Shown here: positions 32,672 through 43,524 of the stretch, piece after piece
How the letters are laid out: every line of letters starts with the position of its first letter
How positions within the stretch are numbered: the first letter of the stretch is position 1
Assembly (NCBI GenBank): GCA_036346355.1
Contig: CM070569.1
Coordinates: 60,970,561-61,034,560, forward strand
Length of the DNA: 64,000 bases
Direction: 5' to 3'
Source of the DNA: Rhipidocladum racemiflorum
Taxonomy: Eukaryota; Streptophyta; Magnoliopsida; Poales; Poaceae
Position numbers and translations under genes: made by a program
The notes under the pieces: model-generated
What the model was told of the DNA's origin: nothing
The model's input: only the letters and a program-made list of their open reading frames with translations
Databases searched by the model: none

Positions 32672-33302
32672 AATCGATTTAAATAAAAAAAATTAGAAAA
32701 ATTTATGTAATGTATATTGGTCAAAAATCGACCGCCGAATAATTTCATTTGGTCCGGTCGATTTTTGGTTTATTTGAAAAAAAAAAAATCAACAACTTGA
32801 TTTCGAAACCATTTGGTTTTTTACGATTTTCACAATAAATCGGTATTATCGGATCTTTGATTTTCAACCTCGATTTGGTTTTATCAACCCTGGTCAAAGC
32901 AACCAAAGCACAGTTAAATGAGATTCATATCAGTATATGCGCTGAACTGGACCCTCCAGCCGCTGGAAATCTGAACTTCTGAAGTTCTCAAACTCTTCAC
33001 GATTACGCCGGACCGGAGTAGTAGCGCAACCAACCGATCAGGCCTGGATTGCTCGTGACCGGCCGTTCCGTCTCGAAGTTGGCACGGCAACGTCAACGTG
33101 ACAACCCAACCCCCCCTTGCCTCTCGGCACGCTCCATTCGAAGGCAGCTCCACGCGCGCCACGCGCCACGCTCGCGCCGCGCCACCCTACTCCTCGCGGA
33201 ACACGTGTACTCCACTCGCACCCACGCGCCGCCCAGCTTCTTCCCCCCAATCGCTAGCTGTTCGTCTCCCTCCCCTCTACACATGCATGCGCGCGCCGGT
33301 CC
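32672..33302. other. Spacer upstream of the F-box gene
   Basis: 32672-32900 is AT-rich with AATCGA/CGGT words, the likely far half of an older repeat. 32900-33302 is GC-rich promoter sequence without a recognisable gene. Confidence 0.45.
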
Positions 33303-33309
33303 ATATAAA
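33303..33309 (+). promoter_or_regulatory. TATA box of the F-box gene
   Basis: ATATAAA, 84 bp before the first in-frame ATG. Transcription should start near 33335, leaving a short leader with an (AGC)n run at about 33367-33384. Confidence 0.7.
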
Positions 33310-33386
33310 CACGCGCGCGTGCTGACGCCCACGGATCGATCTCCACGCCGAAACACCGTGAAACCCAACAGCAGCAGCAGCAGCAT

Positions 33387-34199
33387 ATGCGCCAAGGCGA
33401 AGCAAAAACAATGCCGGAGCGGCCGGCGACGTCCCAGGCGCCTCCGTGGGAGGCCCTCCCCATCGTGGCCCCATTCCTCGACGCCGCGTCCCTCGCCGCG
33501 GCCTCCTGCGTCTCCACCTCCTGGCACGCCACCTTCGCCGCCGACCACCTCTGGGCGCGGCTCTGCCGCACACACTACCCATCCGCCCTCGGTCTCCTCC
33601 CCCTGCCCGGAGATGACCATAATGCCAGCGGCCCACACCCTTGCCAATGCCCGCACCGCCGCCTCTTCGGGCTGTTCCACTCCGCCTCCGCTCGCCGACG
33701 CGTCCTCCCCGCCCCGCGCCTCGCCCTCGCCGACGTCACCTTCACCATCGACCTCTTCTTCACGGCCGGCGGCGAGAACACCCTCTCCTTTGCCGTTGCT
33801 GCCTCCGACGCCGGTGTCAGGAACGCCGCCGGCTTGTTCCAGTTCGGGGTGGACTTGAGTGACCGGAACGCGGTGGTCGGGCCGGGCGAGTACTGGAGCG
33901 TCCGGTGGACGGCTGTGCGGGCGGGGCTCGGGGCCGTGCCTGCGGCTGTCGTGATGATGGACGCGAAGGTGCCGGCGGCGAGGGCAGGGGCGCTCGGCTG
34001 TGACGTCAGGGGGGAGGCGTGGGCCACGGAGAGGCTGCCCGCGGCGGACTGCGGTGGCGGGAGGCTGGAGGCGGAGGTGGTGGTCGCGGTGACAGGAGGG
34101 AAGAGGTTGGTGGAGAAGGTGAGCTTCGGGGTGATGTTGGAGTGTAGGTACCTGAGCGTGGACGAGGGACTCAGATTCTTGCAGCACTTCCTCATGTAA
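33387..34199 (+). CDS. F-box protein (At5g39250-like), SCF ubiquitin ligase substrate adaptor
   Basis: A single-exon 270-codon frame, GC-rich at third positions as in many grass genes. An F-box is seen at about residues 19-60 (PWEALPIVAPFLDAASLAAA, then CVSTSWHATFAADHLWARLC); F-boxes bind SKP1 and recruit targets to SCF E3 ligases. The C-terminal 200 residues form a beta-rich domain (FTIDLFFTAG, YWSVRWTAV, LECRYLSVDEGLRFLQHFLM) that I associate with the plant At5g39250-type F-box proteins; the target is unknown. Two in-frame ATGs compete, 33387 and 33411 (MPERPA); the second would give 262 aa and cannot be excluded. The 424-codon reverse-strand frame is a GC-composition shadow. An AATAAA lies at 34295. 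Confidence 0.85.
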   Translation: MRQGEAKTMPERPATSQAPPWEALPIVAPFLDAASLAAASCVSTSWHATFAADHLWARLCRTHYPSALGLLPLPGDDHNASGPHPCQCPHRRLFGLFHSASARRRVLPAPRLALADVTFTIDLFFTAGGENTLSFAVAASDAGVRNAAGLFQFGVDLSDRNAVVGPGEYWSVRWTAVRAGLGAVPAAVVMMDAKVPAARAGALGCDVRGEAWATERLPAADCGGGRLEAEVVVAVTGGKRLVEKVSFGVMLECRYLSVDEGLRFLQHFLM

Positions 34200-34294
34200 A
34201 GGCAACACGCATGTAATTCTTCTGTGTTTGTGTAGTTTAAGTTTCGGAATGGCAATTCTTTGGAGAGTAGTCGCTGCATGATCGATGATAAAGC

Positions 34295-34300
34295 AATAAA
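34295..34300 (+). terminator. Polyadenylation signal of the F-box gene
   Basis: AATAAA 95 bp after the stop codon. Confidence 0.6.
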
Positions 34301-34414
34301 GTCCATCGAGATTTTTACATGCTAGGTTTAGGTAATCTAATGTTATGTATACACTACAATGATCCAAAGCATTTGAAAGCTACTCGCGGCATGCTCTCGG
34401 CCTCTCACCATGGT

Positions 34415-34795
34415 TCACCTTTTCGTTTTGGCGATTTTCGGATGAACAGTAAATAAAATTTGATAATCGTTAAAATCGACCGAAAATCGTAAAAATTGCA
34501 TAAATTTAAAAACCAGATTTTTTCGAAAAAAATTCAAAAATCGTGGAAAATCGACAGAAAATCGTAAAAATTGCATAAATTTAAAAACCAGATTTTTTTC
34601 GAAAAAAATTCAAAAATCGTGAAAAATCGACAGTCATGTTGAACTTTTTGTGCGGTCGACTTTTGGTAGCGATTTTCGGCGATTTTTGACGAAAATCGAC
34701 CGATTTTCACCGATTTCGACCGTTTTTTGACACGTAAATTTTTTTCAAATTTTTTATTTTTTTTATCGGACCGGTTTATCGACCGGTTTTTATGT
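34415..34795. repeat. AATCGA-rich repeat region with a ~75-bp tandem duplication
   Basis: The words AAAATCGACCGAAAATCG and their complements recur. A roughly 75-bp unit beginning GAAAATCGTAAAAATTGC is present twice (about 34481-34555 and 34557-34632). The second half is the inverted counterpart (CGATTTTTGACGAAAATCGA). It resembles the word-built hAT-like elements elsewhere in the window, but no convincing target duplication was found. Confidence 0.6.
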
Positions 34796-34800
34796 AACAA

Positions 34801-35881
34801 TCTCAAGTCATATCCAATGCTTCTTTAAGTCTAGCATGCTCGTGGATGCAGCACACTGCTACCGCAAGCCGACCCAGGCCGGCGCTCGATCTAAATACGA
34901 CACTAACTAGGGCTCCTGAATCTACGTCTTGCACAGAAAAACCTTGATCACGAAGCCAAGTGTCGTGCCAGCAGATCAAACAGTAGAAAAGGTGGTCTCT
35001 TGGGCGCTACCTTCTGCGAGGGGAGTATAAGCCTTCCTGGTACGGAGAACGGATGATCACATTGTTTCCCTCACACTCTCACTTTTTATGTTGGTTTACA
35101 TGATAAAATTGTCTCTTCCATAAATGATAGTGCATTCTCTTTCCTCACCTCTTCTCTTCTCTTCGCTACATAGGATTTTGTTGATATTATATTACTAAAA
35201 GATAGCTGAAGTGGTACTATTGAAGATGCCCTTAGAGATAGCTATTGTATAAGCTGGCTTTATTGCTTACTCTATATGATATGGATAAGAGATGAAGTAG
35301 TGGGCTTTGTTATTGTACTTGTTCTAATGTTTACAAGTCGAGTGATAGAAGATTATGAATATGTCCCTATAAAACCCTATAACAATATGTTTTTTTTTTG
35401 TCTTTTTCCTTTTTCGCTATAGTTTCGGTTCATGGTGGACGAGGTCCACCATGTCATCTCCTTTGTGTTGCCCTCGTCTTCGGTCTTCCCCTTCGGCCAC
35501 TCTGAGGACCCCTTCGTTGGGATGAGAGCCTCTTTGGGTTAGGTGTGATAATGGGTTTGGACCGAGATTTTTGGATTAGGCCAATCTAAAACTTTAAATA
35601 GATTGGAATCATTTTGGATCCATAGCTATTTAGATTAGATCTAGACCATTTTGGGTCATGCTTAGTCCTTACGTTTTTCTACTAAATCGTAGTATTACAT
35701 ACATTATGTGTTAATGTTAGTCACATGTACATGAATATTGTACATGTAAATAGCTTGAATCAAGGTCCAAGCCTTTATTTGGGCCTGAATTGGACATAGG
35801 CTTAATGATTTTAGGCTTGGACTAGAATAGATCAAAGAAACAAAAATGTGAACTTCGATCAAGCTTGTGCCGTGCTTCAAC
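34801..35881. other. Intergenic, no gene recognised
   Basis: AT-rich spacer. 35060-35345 looks like a decayed MITE but has no clear ends. A 10-bp inverted repeat (CATGGTGGAC/GTCCACCATG) sits at about 35431-35453. Confidence 0.4.
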
Positions 35882-36828
35882 TAGGGTTGAAAACAGAACT
35901 GAAAGTTTTTGATCGTTTCAGAACAAAACAGAAACAGAATTCCTTTTTTGAAAACGGAAACGAAAAATATTGGTACGAAAACGAAAACGAAATTTTTTTG
36001 TCGGAAACGAAAACAGGAGAGTCAATTTCGACGAAAACAAAAACAGAAACGGAAATTCCGTATAAGTGAAGCTGGAAATTAAAACAAAAATGGGTCAGAA
36101 AGGGAAATGGGCTTGGCCCAAAAAGAAGGAGAGAGATTTTACATTTATTTTCAAATTAAAATAATTTCATAAATAGAAATGACTTTATATAAAATATCAA
36201 ATAGAGTTCAAAACTTCTGAAAAAATTCTCAAAAATACTTTGGAATATTTTGAACCTAGAAAAATTATTTTCAGTATAGTTTTATTTTTATTTTTTATGA
36301 ATAAATTAGTTTTATAAATCTAAAATAGCAAAATGGTATTTATAAACTCTAGAAAATCCAAGATAAATCTTAGAAAATCATAAATAAAAATCGAATAATA
36401 ATATACAAATTTTAGAGTGTTTCACCTTTGTAGTTGGTGGAGCAAGAGGATGTCGATGATAATGAAATAGAGAAGGACATGATGGTATGATATAAGGAAC
36501 AAATAATGAGCCTTCAGTTAATAAACTTGAGAAAAATTTTCTAGTGATACCAGTAAACATAGCGCTATTCTTGTGTTCACTTTGGAGGTGGAATAAGTTA
36601 CATTGTTTTTATGGCCATGTATATTATGATTCTGTACTATGTTCTTGTGGAATTTTTCGCTTTCGTTTCCGTATCCGCTCTGTTCCGTTCCACATTTGTT
36701 TCCGTCACTATCCATTTCCAAATCCGTTTTCGAGGTTTCTAATTTCATTTTCGTTACCGGTAAAGAAAAATATGAAAATAGAAATGAAACAGTTATTTAC
36801 CATCGTTTTCGTATTGTTTTCATCTCTA
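35882..36828. mobile_element. hAT-like non-autonomous element, CGAAAAC-word family
   Basis: Left end TAGGGTTGAAAACAGAAC and right end GTTTTCATCTCTA form imperfect terminal inverted repeats. The flanks GCTTCAAC (35874-35881) and GCTTCGGC (36829-36836) match at 6 of 8 positions. Both arms are built of (C)GAAAACG(A) words on the left and their complement (CGTTTTCG) on the right; the middle is AT-rich. No transposase was seen; the ORF at 36544-37062 is not recognised as a gene. Confidence 0.6.
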
Positions 36829-36998
36829 GCTTCGGCCCATTATCATCCTACTTCGGGTGGAGACCAAAGTGGTGGGCCGCCCTGGCGAGATGCTGAGTGG
36901 CCCATTCCTAGGTTGTGCCGCTCTTGCTCTTCGGCTAGCAGTTGGGGCGGTGGGCCAAGAAGGCCGTGTAATAACGATTTTTTTTTACCGTATGAAAT

Positions 36999-37670
36999 TG
37001 TTAGGAAACTCAGCCCACGTGGCCCATGTAGACTCTCCCGAAACCCTAGTAATAGGTTATAAATAGGAGGCAAGGGGTCACCCCGTTGTACATGGATGCA
37101 ATCAGAATAATAAAGCAGAGCAGTCCCTCCTCATATCTGTGTCTCTACCTCTCTCTCCGTTCTCCAGTTTAGATCTATTAGACTGGGGCTGGAAAAAAAC
37201 TCGAAACTCACGAGTTAAACGAGTACTCGCAAACTCGGCTCGACTTGGCTCGAACTCGTTCCTTAACGAGCCGAGTCGAGCTGTGATTTGAACTCGTTTA
37301 GATAACGAGTTAAACGAGCCAACTCGTGAGTTAAACGAGCTAACTCGCGAGTTTAACGAGTTCTCTAAGTCGATAAGTATAACTATATATGTTTGAGGCT
37401 AGGATGATAACACATGGCATATTGTATAATCTCAACACCAATCCTCTTCTCAGATGAAAATATCGAGTTAAACGAGTTTAACGAGTTAACTCGCGAGTTT
37501 AACAAGTCGAGCCGAGCTGAGGTTTGAGCTCGTTAAGATAACGAGTCGAGCCGAGCTGACTCGTTATATTACCGAGTTTGACCAAGTCGAGTCGAGTCGA
37601 GCTGTGTTAGCTCGTTATCCACCCCTATATTAGACAATCCCGGACTATTCGATAGCGAGATTGTCTAACA
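36999..37670 (+). repeat. Solo LTR of the copia family, interrupted by a hAT-like element
   Basis: Without the insert it aligns with the 221-bp LTRs of the 14164-20839 element, in the opposite orientation: TGTTAGGAAAC..., GGTCACCCC, AATAATAAAGCAGA, TCTCCAGTTTAGATCTATTAG, then ACAATCCCGGACTATTCGAT and GATTGTCTAACA. The perfect 5-bp duplication GAAAT flanks it (36994-36998, 37671-37675). No internal sequence remains, so it is a product of LTR-LTR recombination. Confidence 0.92.
37182..37625. mobile_element. hAT-like non-autonomous element, ACTCGTT-word family (copy 2), nested in solo LTR
   Basis: The flanks TCTATTAG (37174-37181) and TATATTAG (37626-37633) are an 8-bp duplication with one mismatch. 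The uninterrupted LTR copies show a single TCTATTAG at this point, so the insertion boundaries are exact. Ends are ACTGGGGCTGG and CCACCCC (complement GGGGTGG). The interior is made almost wholly of AACGAGTT/GAGTCGAG words. It shares these words and the TATCCACCC right end with 12378-12966. Confidence 0.85.
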
Positions 37671-37935
37671 GAAATGACCAGGAAGGTGTTTACATCATTT
37701 TCTGACAAAACAAATCAACAAAGCATGCAATACTGCAAGGACAGGTTTACGAGTCAAGCTCGAAGCTAATCCATAGGCTTTTAAAAGAGTTGGGCCGGAG
37801 CCCACAAATGGTGTGTCAGAAGAGCCCATCCCGCCCTTAAGGCGTGCCGTGATTTGCCAGGCCGTAATGGGCCGGCTGCCCATCTTCACGAGCGTACGAG
37901 AGAGAGTTGAGGCGCAGAACGCCGTGCCGTGAATG

Positions 37936-37943
37936 CTATAAAG
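37936..37943 (+). promoter_or_regulatory. Possible TATA box of the AP endonuclease gene
   Basis: CTATAAAG, 83 bp before the proposed start codon. Spacing suits a leader of about 50 nt; no other core element is obvious. Confidence 0.45.
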
Positions 37944-38018
37944 CGCACCGCATCGACTGCCCACTTCGCCCTTCACGCCGCGCTCCCTTGCTAGCGCTCC
38001 ACGTCGTCGCGGCCGCCG

Positions 38019-41000
38019 ATGCAGCTGCTCCTCCGCGGCGGCTCTCTTTTCCGTCTCCACGAGTACGGTTGTCATCTCCCCCTCTCGCTCTCCCCATCCT
38101 ACGCGCATTTGCTATTTTATTTTCGATTTGGCCCATGTAATTTTGTTTTTTGATTCGGTTCTTCGCACGCCATGGAGGAGTTCTTTTCGATTTTGGAGGA
38201 TAATGGGAAGGGGCGGAGCCCGTCAAGGGTTTAGCTCTGACGGCAGATCGGAATCCCAAGTTCCTCGTTTCTTTTCGGCGGTGCTGTACAATGTGCTACA
38301 GCTGTGTGGGCTTGCGGCCATAGCACGGGTGGGGATTTAGCGTTTTTTCTTCTTGGGGATTGGTTCCGCTCAACTCATTTGCTGATAGTATGAATTGTCC
38401 CAAGAATTTGTTGAACGCGATGGTGTTTCTGTAACTTGCTGTGCATCGAGGAAATTTTGCACATTTATTATGCGCCTGGATTGCTCGGTTATCACAAGAA
38501 TCGCTTCACATTTATTGTGCATCGAGGCTTTCAGGCTTTCAGCTATAAGTGATGAAACAACTTGTCTTTATAGGTGTACCTGTGGGCGTCCAAGTGCAAA
38601 CTTCAGCTGCAGAAAACTAGTGCTGACAAAACTGAACATGATGAGGGAGGGGATGCGGGCTACCTATTCGCGCAGAGCTGCCTCTAAGAATAGTGAGATC
38701 AAGAAAGATGAGCAATCAGTCCTAGAGAAGGTTAGTCTTTCATGCCCATTGTTCTGATAATATCTGTTTATCTGCCCCCTGATATGTTTTTTTTTTGTTG
38801 GGACTTCAGGAAGATGTTGCTGAAAGCAAATTGGAGATGGAACGAATCCGAAGTGACCCTAACCAGCTCCAATCCATGACAGTTAAGGAGCTCAAGGACC
38901 TCACAAGGTTCAAACTTTCCCTAGCCTGCCCTATTGTCACTTGTCAGTCGGTGAGAATTGATTTGCCCCTTCAGCTGAATCCCTTTGTGTAATGAATTTG
39001 AAGGAAGATGGGAGTTTCCGCGAGAGGTAACAAGAAAGATTTAATATCGGCCCTGATGGATTCTCTGGGTGAGGAAGTTAATGGTACGGCTTGCAGACTT
39101 GTAGTAGTACCGTTGAACTAAATCCATGCTTTCTTCATATGAACCCTTCAAAACAGAAATGATGAACTAATGCATGTACTTCAACAAATTCATTGTTCAA
39201 ATTATGGCTCCTGCACCAGTAACATGAGGCAATGTTTGTTGTTCATCCCTAGAAATTCTGCTCTAGGTAGCCAGAGAAATGTGAACCAATCCAGGTAGCC
39301 ATGCACTTACCTTTATATAATGTTGCAATGAAGCATTTTAGCTGGAGGCTGGTAATTTGGTTTCCTTTCCACAGGTAAAGAGGGAGCATCATCAGTTGAG
39401 CCGATTGGCTTATCAGTAGCACCTTCGAAAAGAAAATGTGGTGCTTCAGTAGTAGTTGAACAAAAAGTAGAAAGTTCTGAGGCTATTTCTGAAACTCCTA
39501 GCAAGAGAAGTAGAACAAAGCAGAAGTCAATTAAGAACACCACTCTCAAGGACAACTCTGTGACTAATGTCAAACTAAACAAGACATCAGTCCAGAAGGA
39601 AACACTTGTTGGTACGCTCATTCTTTCACCAATTTTTACTTGATCAGTTTTTTGGTTGGAAAATTAATTCTCTCTTGGCTTACTGTGGGATGATCTATCA
39701 CAGTCCAAGCTGCTGTTGCTAATGCAGGAATGGGTCTTACCGCGGACCATGAAGAGCCTTGGACTGTACTTGTACACAAAAAACCACAACCTGGGTGGAT
39801 TCCATACAATCCTAAGGTCATGAGGCCTCCACCTCTTAACAAGGATACAAAGGCTCTAAAGATTCTATCATGGAATGTCAATGGATTAAAAGCTTTACTC
39901 AAATCTAGGGGCTTCTCTGTTCATCAGTTAGCACAGAGGGAAGATTTTGATGTACTATGCCTGCAAGAGACGAAAATGCAGGCAAGATATAAGTTTAATT
40001 TTGTCAATGCAAAATAATCATATAAAGATAAGACAAATGTTCTTTCTTACAAAGATGGAACATTTTATTCTCTCTGAATTGTGTTTTGTACTCGTTTCGT
40101 TGTTATATTTTTTTAACCAGCGATTGCACTATTTTGAGCAGGAGAAGGATGTTGAAGTCATTAAGGAAAGTCTGCTTGAAGGCTACACCAATAGTTTCTG
40201 GACATGCAGTGTATCAAAGCTTGGCTATTCGGGAACTGCAATAATTTCACGAGTATGCACTGCCATTCCTGCACCCTACCACCACCGCCATTGCCAATTG
40301 CTGCACACATAAAGAAATAAAACACCCATGTTTTTTTTTGAGACGGACTTATGAATTTTCATTGGTTTGTTCTGTTTTTTTTTTTTTTTTTTGCCTTTTG
40401 AACAACTGAAGGGAAATGGAAAGAAGGAACAAAGTTCCCAAAATGCCCCCTTACGGCCTTATCTAGAATAAGCCCACTACACCATGTTTCATTGTCACTG
40501 ATGTTTAATTTTGAACCCTTTAGCCCTAGTTTAATTGAAAATTTTAAAATATGTGGTATAAGCAGTTACAGCAGAATGCAAAAGAAAACAAGAAGATCCA
40601 AGGACAGAAGAAAAGGGTACTAAGGCAGTTCCCATTTTGGACTAGTGTAGCTGATATTCTCTCCCTTGCTGAAATCTAAAGCTAGCTTCACGAGAGTTTT
40701 TACTTTACTTAGAAAAGTATCACATGAGACCTTTTTTTGTGATGCTGGTGTTTCTTCTGTTTAATTTTCTGTTACTATTGATCATGTGGTCACACTAAGC
40801 ATAGGAACATTATTTCTTCTCAAATACAATGCTACAAGACTTTGTTGAACATTTTTGTGACTTATATTTTGTTTCTATTCATCATGTTGTCCTTCATTTT
40901 CTATAGGTGAAACCACTCTCTATCAAGTATGGGCTTGGTGTACCAGACCATGATACTGAAGGGAGGGTTGTGACAGTGGAGTTTGATTCTTTTTACTTGC

Positions 41001-43146
41001 TAACTGCTTATGTACCAAATTCTGGTGATGGTCTAAGAAGATTGGTAATTTATTGCTTTTTTTTCCCATTCTGGTACATCACTTTAGATTAAAATCTAAA
41101 ATTCATGGCCGTTATTACTTTGTAGACTTACAGGGTCACAGAGTGGGATCCTTGCCTTGGTAACTACATGAAAGTATGCCTCTTTTTAACTCCGACTATT
41201 ATTTTAGAGTAAATTTCTTACGCCTTTATCTATTTTCTGTCGTGTTTACCTTTATTTGATTTTTTACACTGTTGATTGTTTTTCTTCCTAGTCCTTATTG
41301 TTATGTGGTATGTTTTTCTGCTAGTATAATTAATTGTGGTGGACATCTGTTTCTTTGTGGTTGCATGTAGGGTTGATGAGTTTTCCTGATATACATTTGC
41401 ACATACTAAATCTCACTATGAACTAAGAATAAAAGAACTCAGGTCCTTGTTAGAACATTAGTGTAGGGTGGGCCTCTAAAATATGCATAAGAAATTAAGT
41501 AGAGCTGTGAACTTTGAAATTGACTAATGTAACACATTTGGGTGCATTCCATTGTGTATCATATTCTTTTTATGGGCCATTGACAGTCACTTCGTTTACC
41601 TTTACCAATCAAGTTAGCATATTTGACCATGTTTCATTTCTTGTGTGGGATGTGTGTTGCTAGTTACAAACTAATGGTTGTCTAAACCGTAGATTCCTAG
41701 TATATTTCTATGGAACTGTCATCCTGTGCAAAACTACATTGCTACTTGCTAGCTCAGAAATGTGACTATGTTCAAACATGTTGTCACTTCTCCTGCATTT
41801 ACCTAGTTTTAGTAGCAATCATTGTACTTCCAAGTGCCAAATGGCATGTTTTTAACAGAACCTGACAAATTTCTTACGATTATGTAGGAATTGGAAAAAT
41901 CAAAGCCTGTCATACTAACTGGTGATCTTAACTGTGCTCATCAGGAGATTGATATCCATGATCCTGCCGTAAGTAATATTAGTTTGAATCACTTGCATAT
42001 TTGAATATTGTGTCATGCAAAAACCTTGTGCTTAAATGTATGGTGTATGCGGTATTACCTGGTGTAGGTTACAAAATTTTCATTTCTGACATTTGCTCAT
42101 TCTGTGATTAAAAATGGCATGTTTTGAACTATTATGAGTGAGGCTTGAACTAAACATCTCAGAGGTGAAGATAACCACACTAATGCTTAGCACATCAATG
42201 CTTACTGCTTAGTTTGTTCGAATGATCGCCAATCTGAAAGCTACACAAGCGATCAATATTTAACTCAAAAGGTGATGTATATTATGCAAAATTGCCATGC
42301 GCCACATGCTAACATTATTTCATGCTGTGTTTGTTACTTCAGTGTCCAAAAATACGATTGTTACAAATTCAGTATCAACATCCTTATGAGAAAGTGCTGT
42401 TATTGAAATCCATGTTTAGATTGTGAGAAATAAATAACCTAAATTGTGTTGCCATCGATGGTGTTTGAGTGACCTGCACACCTTGTCTAGCTCATAGATG
42501 TGCTCACCGGCATGGATTAAATTGTAATAAATGATGTCATTTTCACTTTAGCTTACCACATTTTTCATTTTAGATTTTCTTAACTCATATGTGATACTTT
42601 TTGCCCAGGGAAATCGTAGAAATGCAGGCTTCACAAACGAGGAAAGGAAGTCATTTGAGACTAATTTTTTGTCCAAAGGGTTTGTTGATACGTTTCGAAA
42701 ACAGCATCCCAATGTTGTCGCTTATAGTTACTGGGGGTATAGGCATAATGCCCGGAAGACTAATAAAGGTACACGTACCCAATGTGATATGAGCTTTATC
42801 TTGCCATATAAAAACTGAAGCATTTCGTTCTTTTTTTAAAAAAAAAAATTACTATTTAGCATGATTTCTGAGCAACTATTTATGCCCATCCATTTGGTTC
42901 ATATAACACACTGTGCACTGGTTTGACCAGCCAAATCAGCCTCTGTCGTTTCGACGTAAGAGAAAATTATGCTCATTTAGTCATTATCTTATTATGCTGC
43001 ATTTGTCTGTTCATGTGTTTGCAGGCTGGCGCCTGGATTACTTTCTTGTGTCAGAGTCCATCGCAGAAAGGGTCCATGATTCGTATATTCTTCCGGACAT
43101 ATCTGCGAGTGATCACAGCCCACTTTGCCTCATACTGAAGCTCTAG
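38019..43146 (+). CDS. ARP: DNA-(apurinic/apyrimidinic site) endonuclease, plant ARP type, 12 exons
   Basis: Coding exons: 38019-38062, 38574-38730, 38810-38907, 39004-39083, 39375-39611, 39728-39981, 40142-40252, 40907-41044, 41126-41173, 41888-41968, 42609-42768, 43025-43146. They join in phase into 509 aa. The enzyme cuts the DNA backbone 5' of abasic sites in base-excision repair; the Arabidopsis relative is chloroplast-associated and has redox activity. A basic N-terminus, possibly a transit peptide, is followed by a SAP DNA-binding domain at about 86-120 (MTVKELKDLTRKMGV, KKDLISALM) and a Lys/Ser-rich linker. The exonuclease III/APE1 fold starts at about 247: SWNVNG (N255, N257), LQETK (E286), GDLNCAH (D402, N404), RLDYF and SDHSP (D499, H500); all catalytic residues are kept. 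Intron 6 begins with GC, not GT. The exon 1/2 junction is the least certain part, chosen because it preserves phase. Chloroplast location is inferred. Confidence 0.88.
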
Positions 43147-43516
43147 GCCGCCGCGCCCCAGGCCGCACAAAACATGCAATCTTTCTTCTGGGGTACGTCC
43201 GCAGTTTCTTCTTCTGCTGGTTCGGGTTGGGACAGATCTATGACAGGAAGTCTGTGATTTTGTATCAGCTCAACGATATGTACTACTGTAATGGCTGTGG
43301 ATTGGTTATTATACCGATCCGACATTGGCTGGGATGATTTCAATATTGTAGGAGCATTTGGTTGCAGTGTTCTTGCTCAGCACGAGCATTTGGGGGAGGA
43401 ACAGCTGTCCGGTTATGGATACGATTATACTGACCTGTCAGAATACACAAAACTGTTCCTCCGATGTGTTGTGGTGCTCACATATGGCCTAAACCTCAAT
43501 TTTCCTAGGACTCTAC
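43147..43516 (+). other. 3' flank of the AP endonuclease gene
   Basis: Probably the 3' UTR and terminator region. No canonical AATAAA was found; ORFs here have no resemblance to known proteins. It ends at a hAT-like insertion. Confidence 0.4.
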
Positions 43517-43524
43517 CTGTAGAC

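Noticed and set aside
33093..34367. 424-codon minus-strand ORF overlapping the F-box gene
   Set aside because: It is a shadow of high third-position GC in the sense gene; it has no domain and no promoter on that strand, whereas the sense frame has an F-box, a TATA box and a poly(A) signal.
34415..34795. hAT-like element built of AATCGA words
   Set aside because: The interior pattern fits, but no convincing terminal repeats or 8-bp duplication could be set, so it is listed only as a repeat.
35060..35345. Decayed MITE resembling Tourist/Wanderer types
   Set aside because: Only a general impression from AT-rich wording; no terminal repeats or duplication found.
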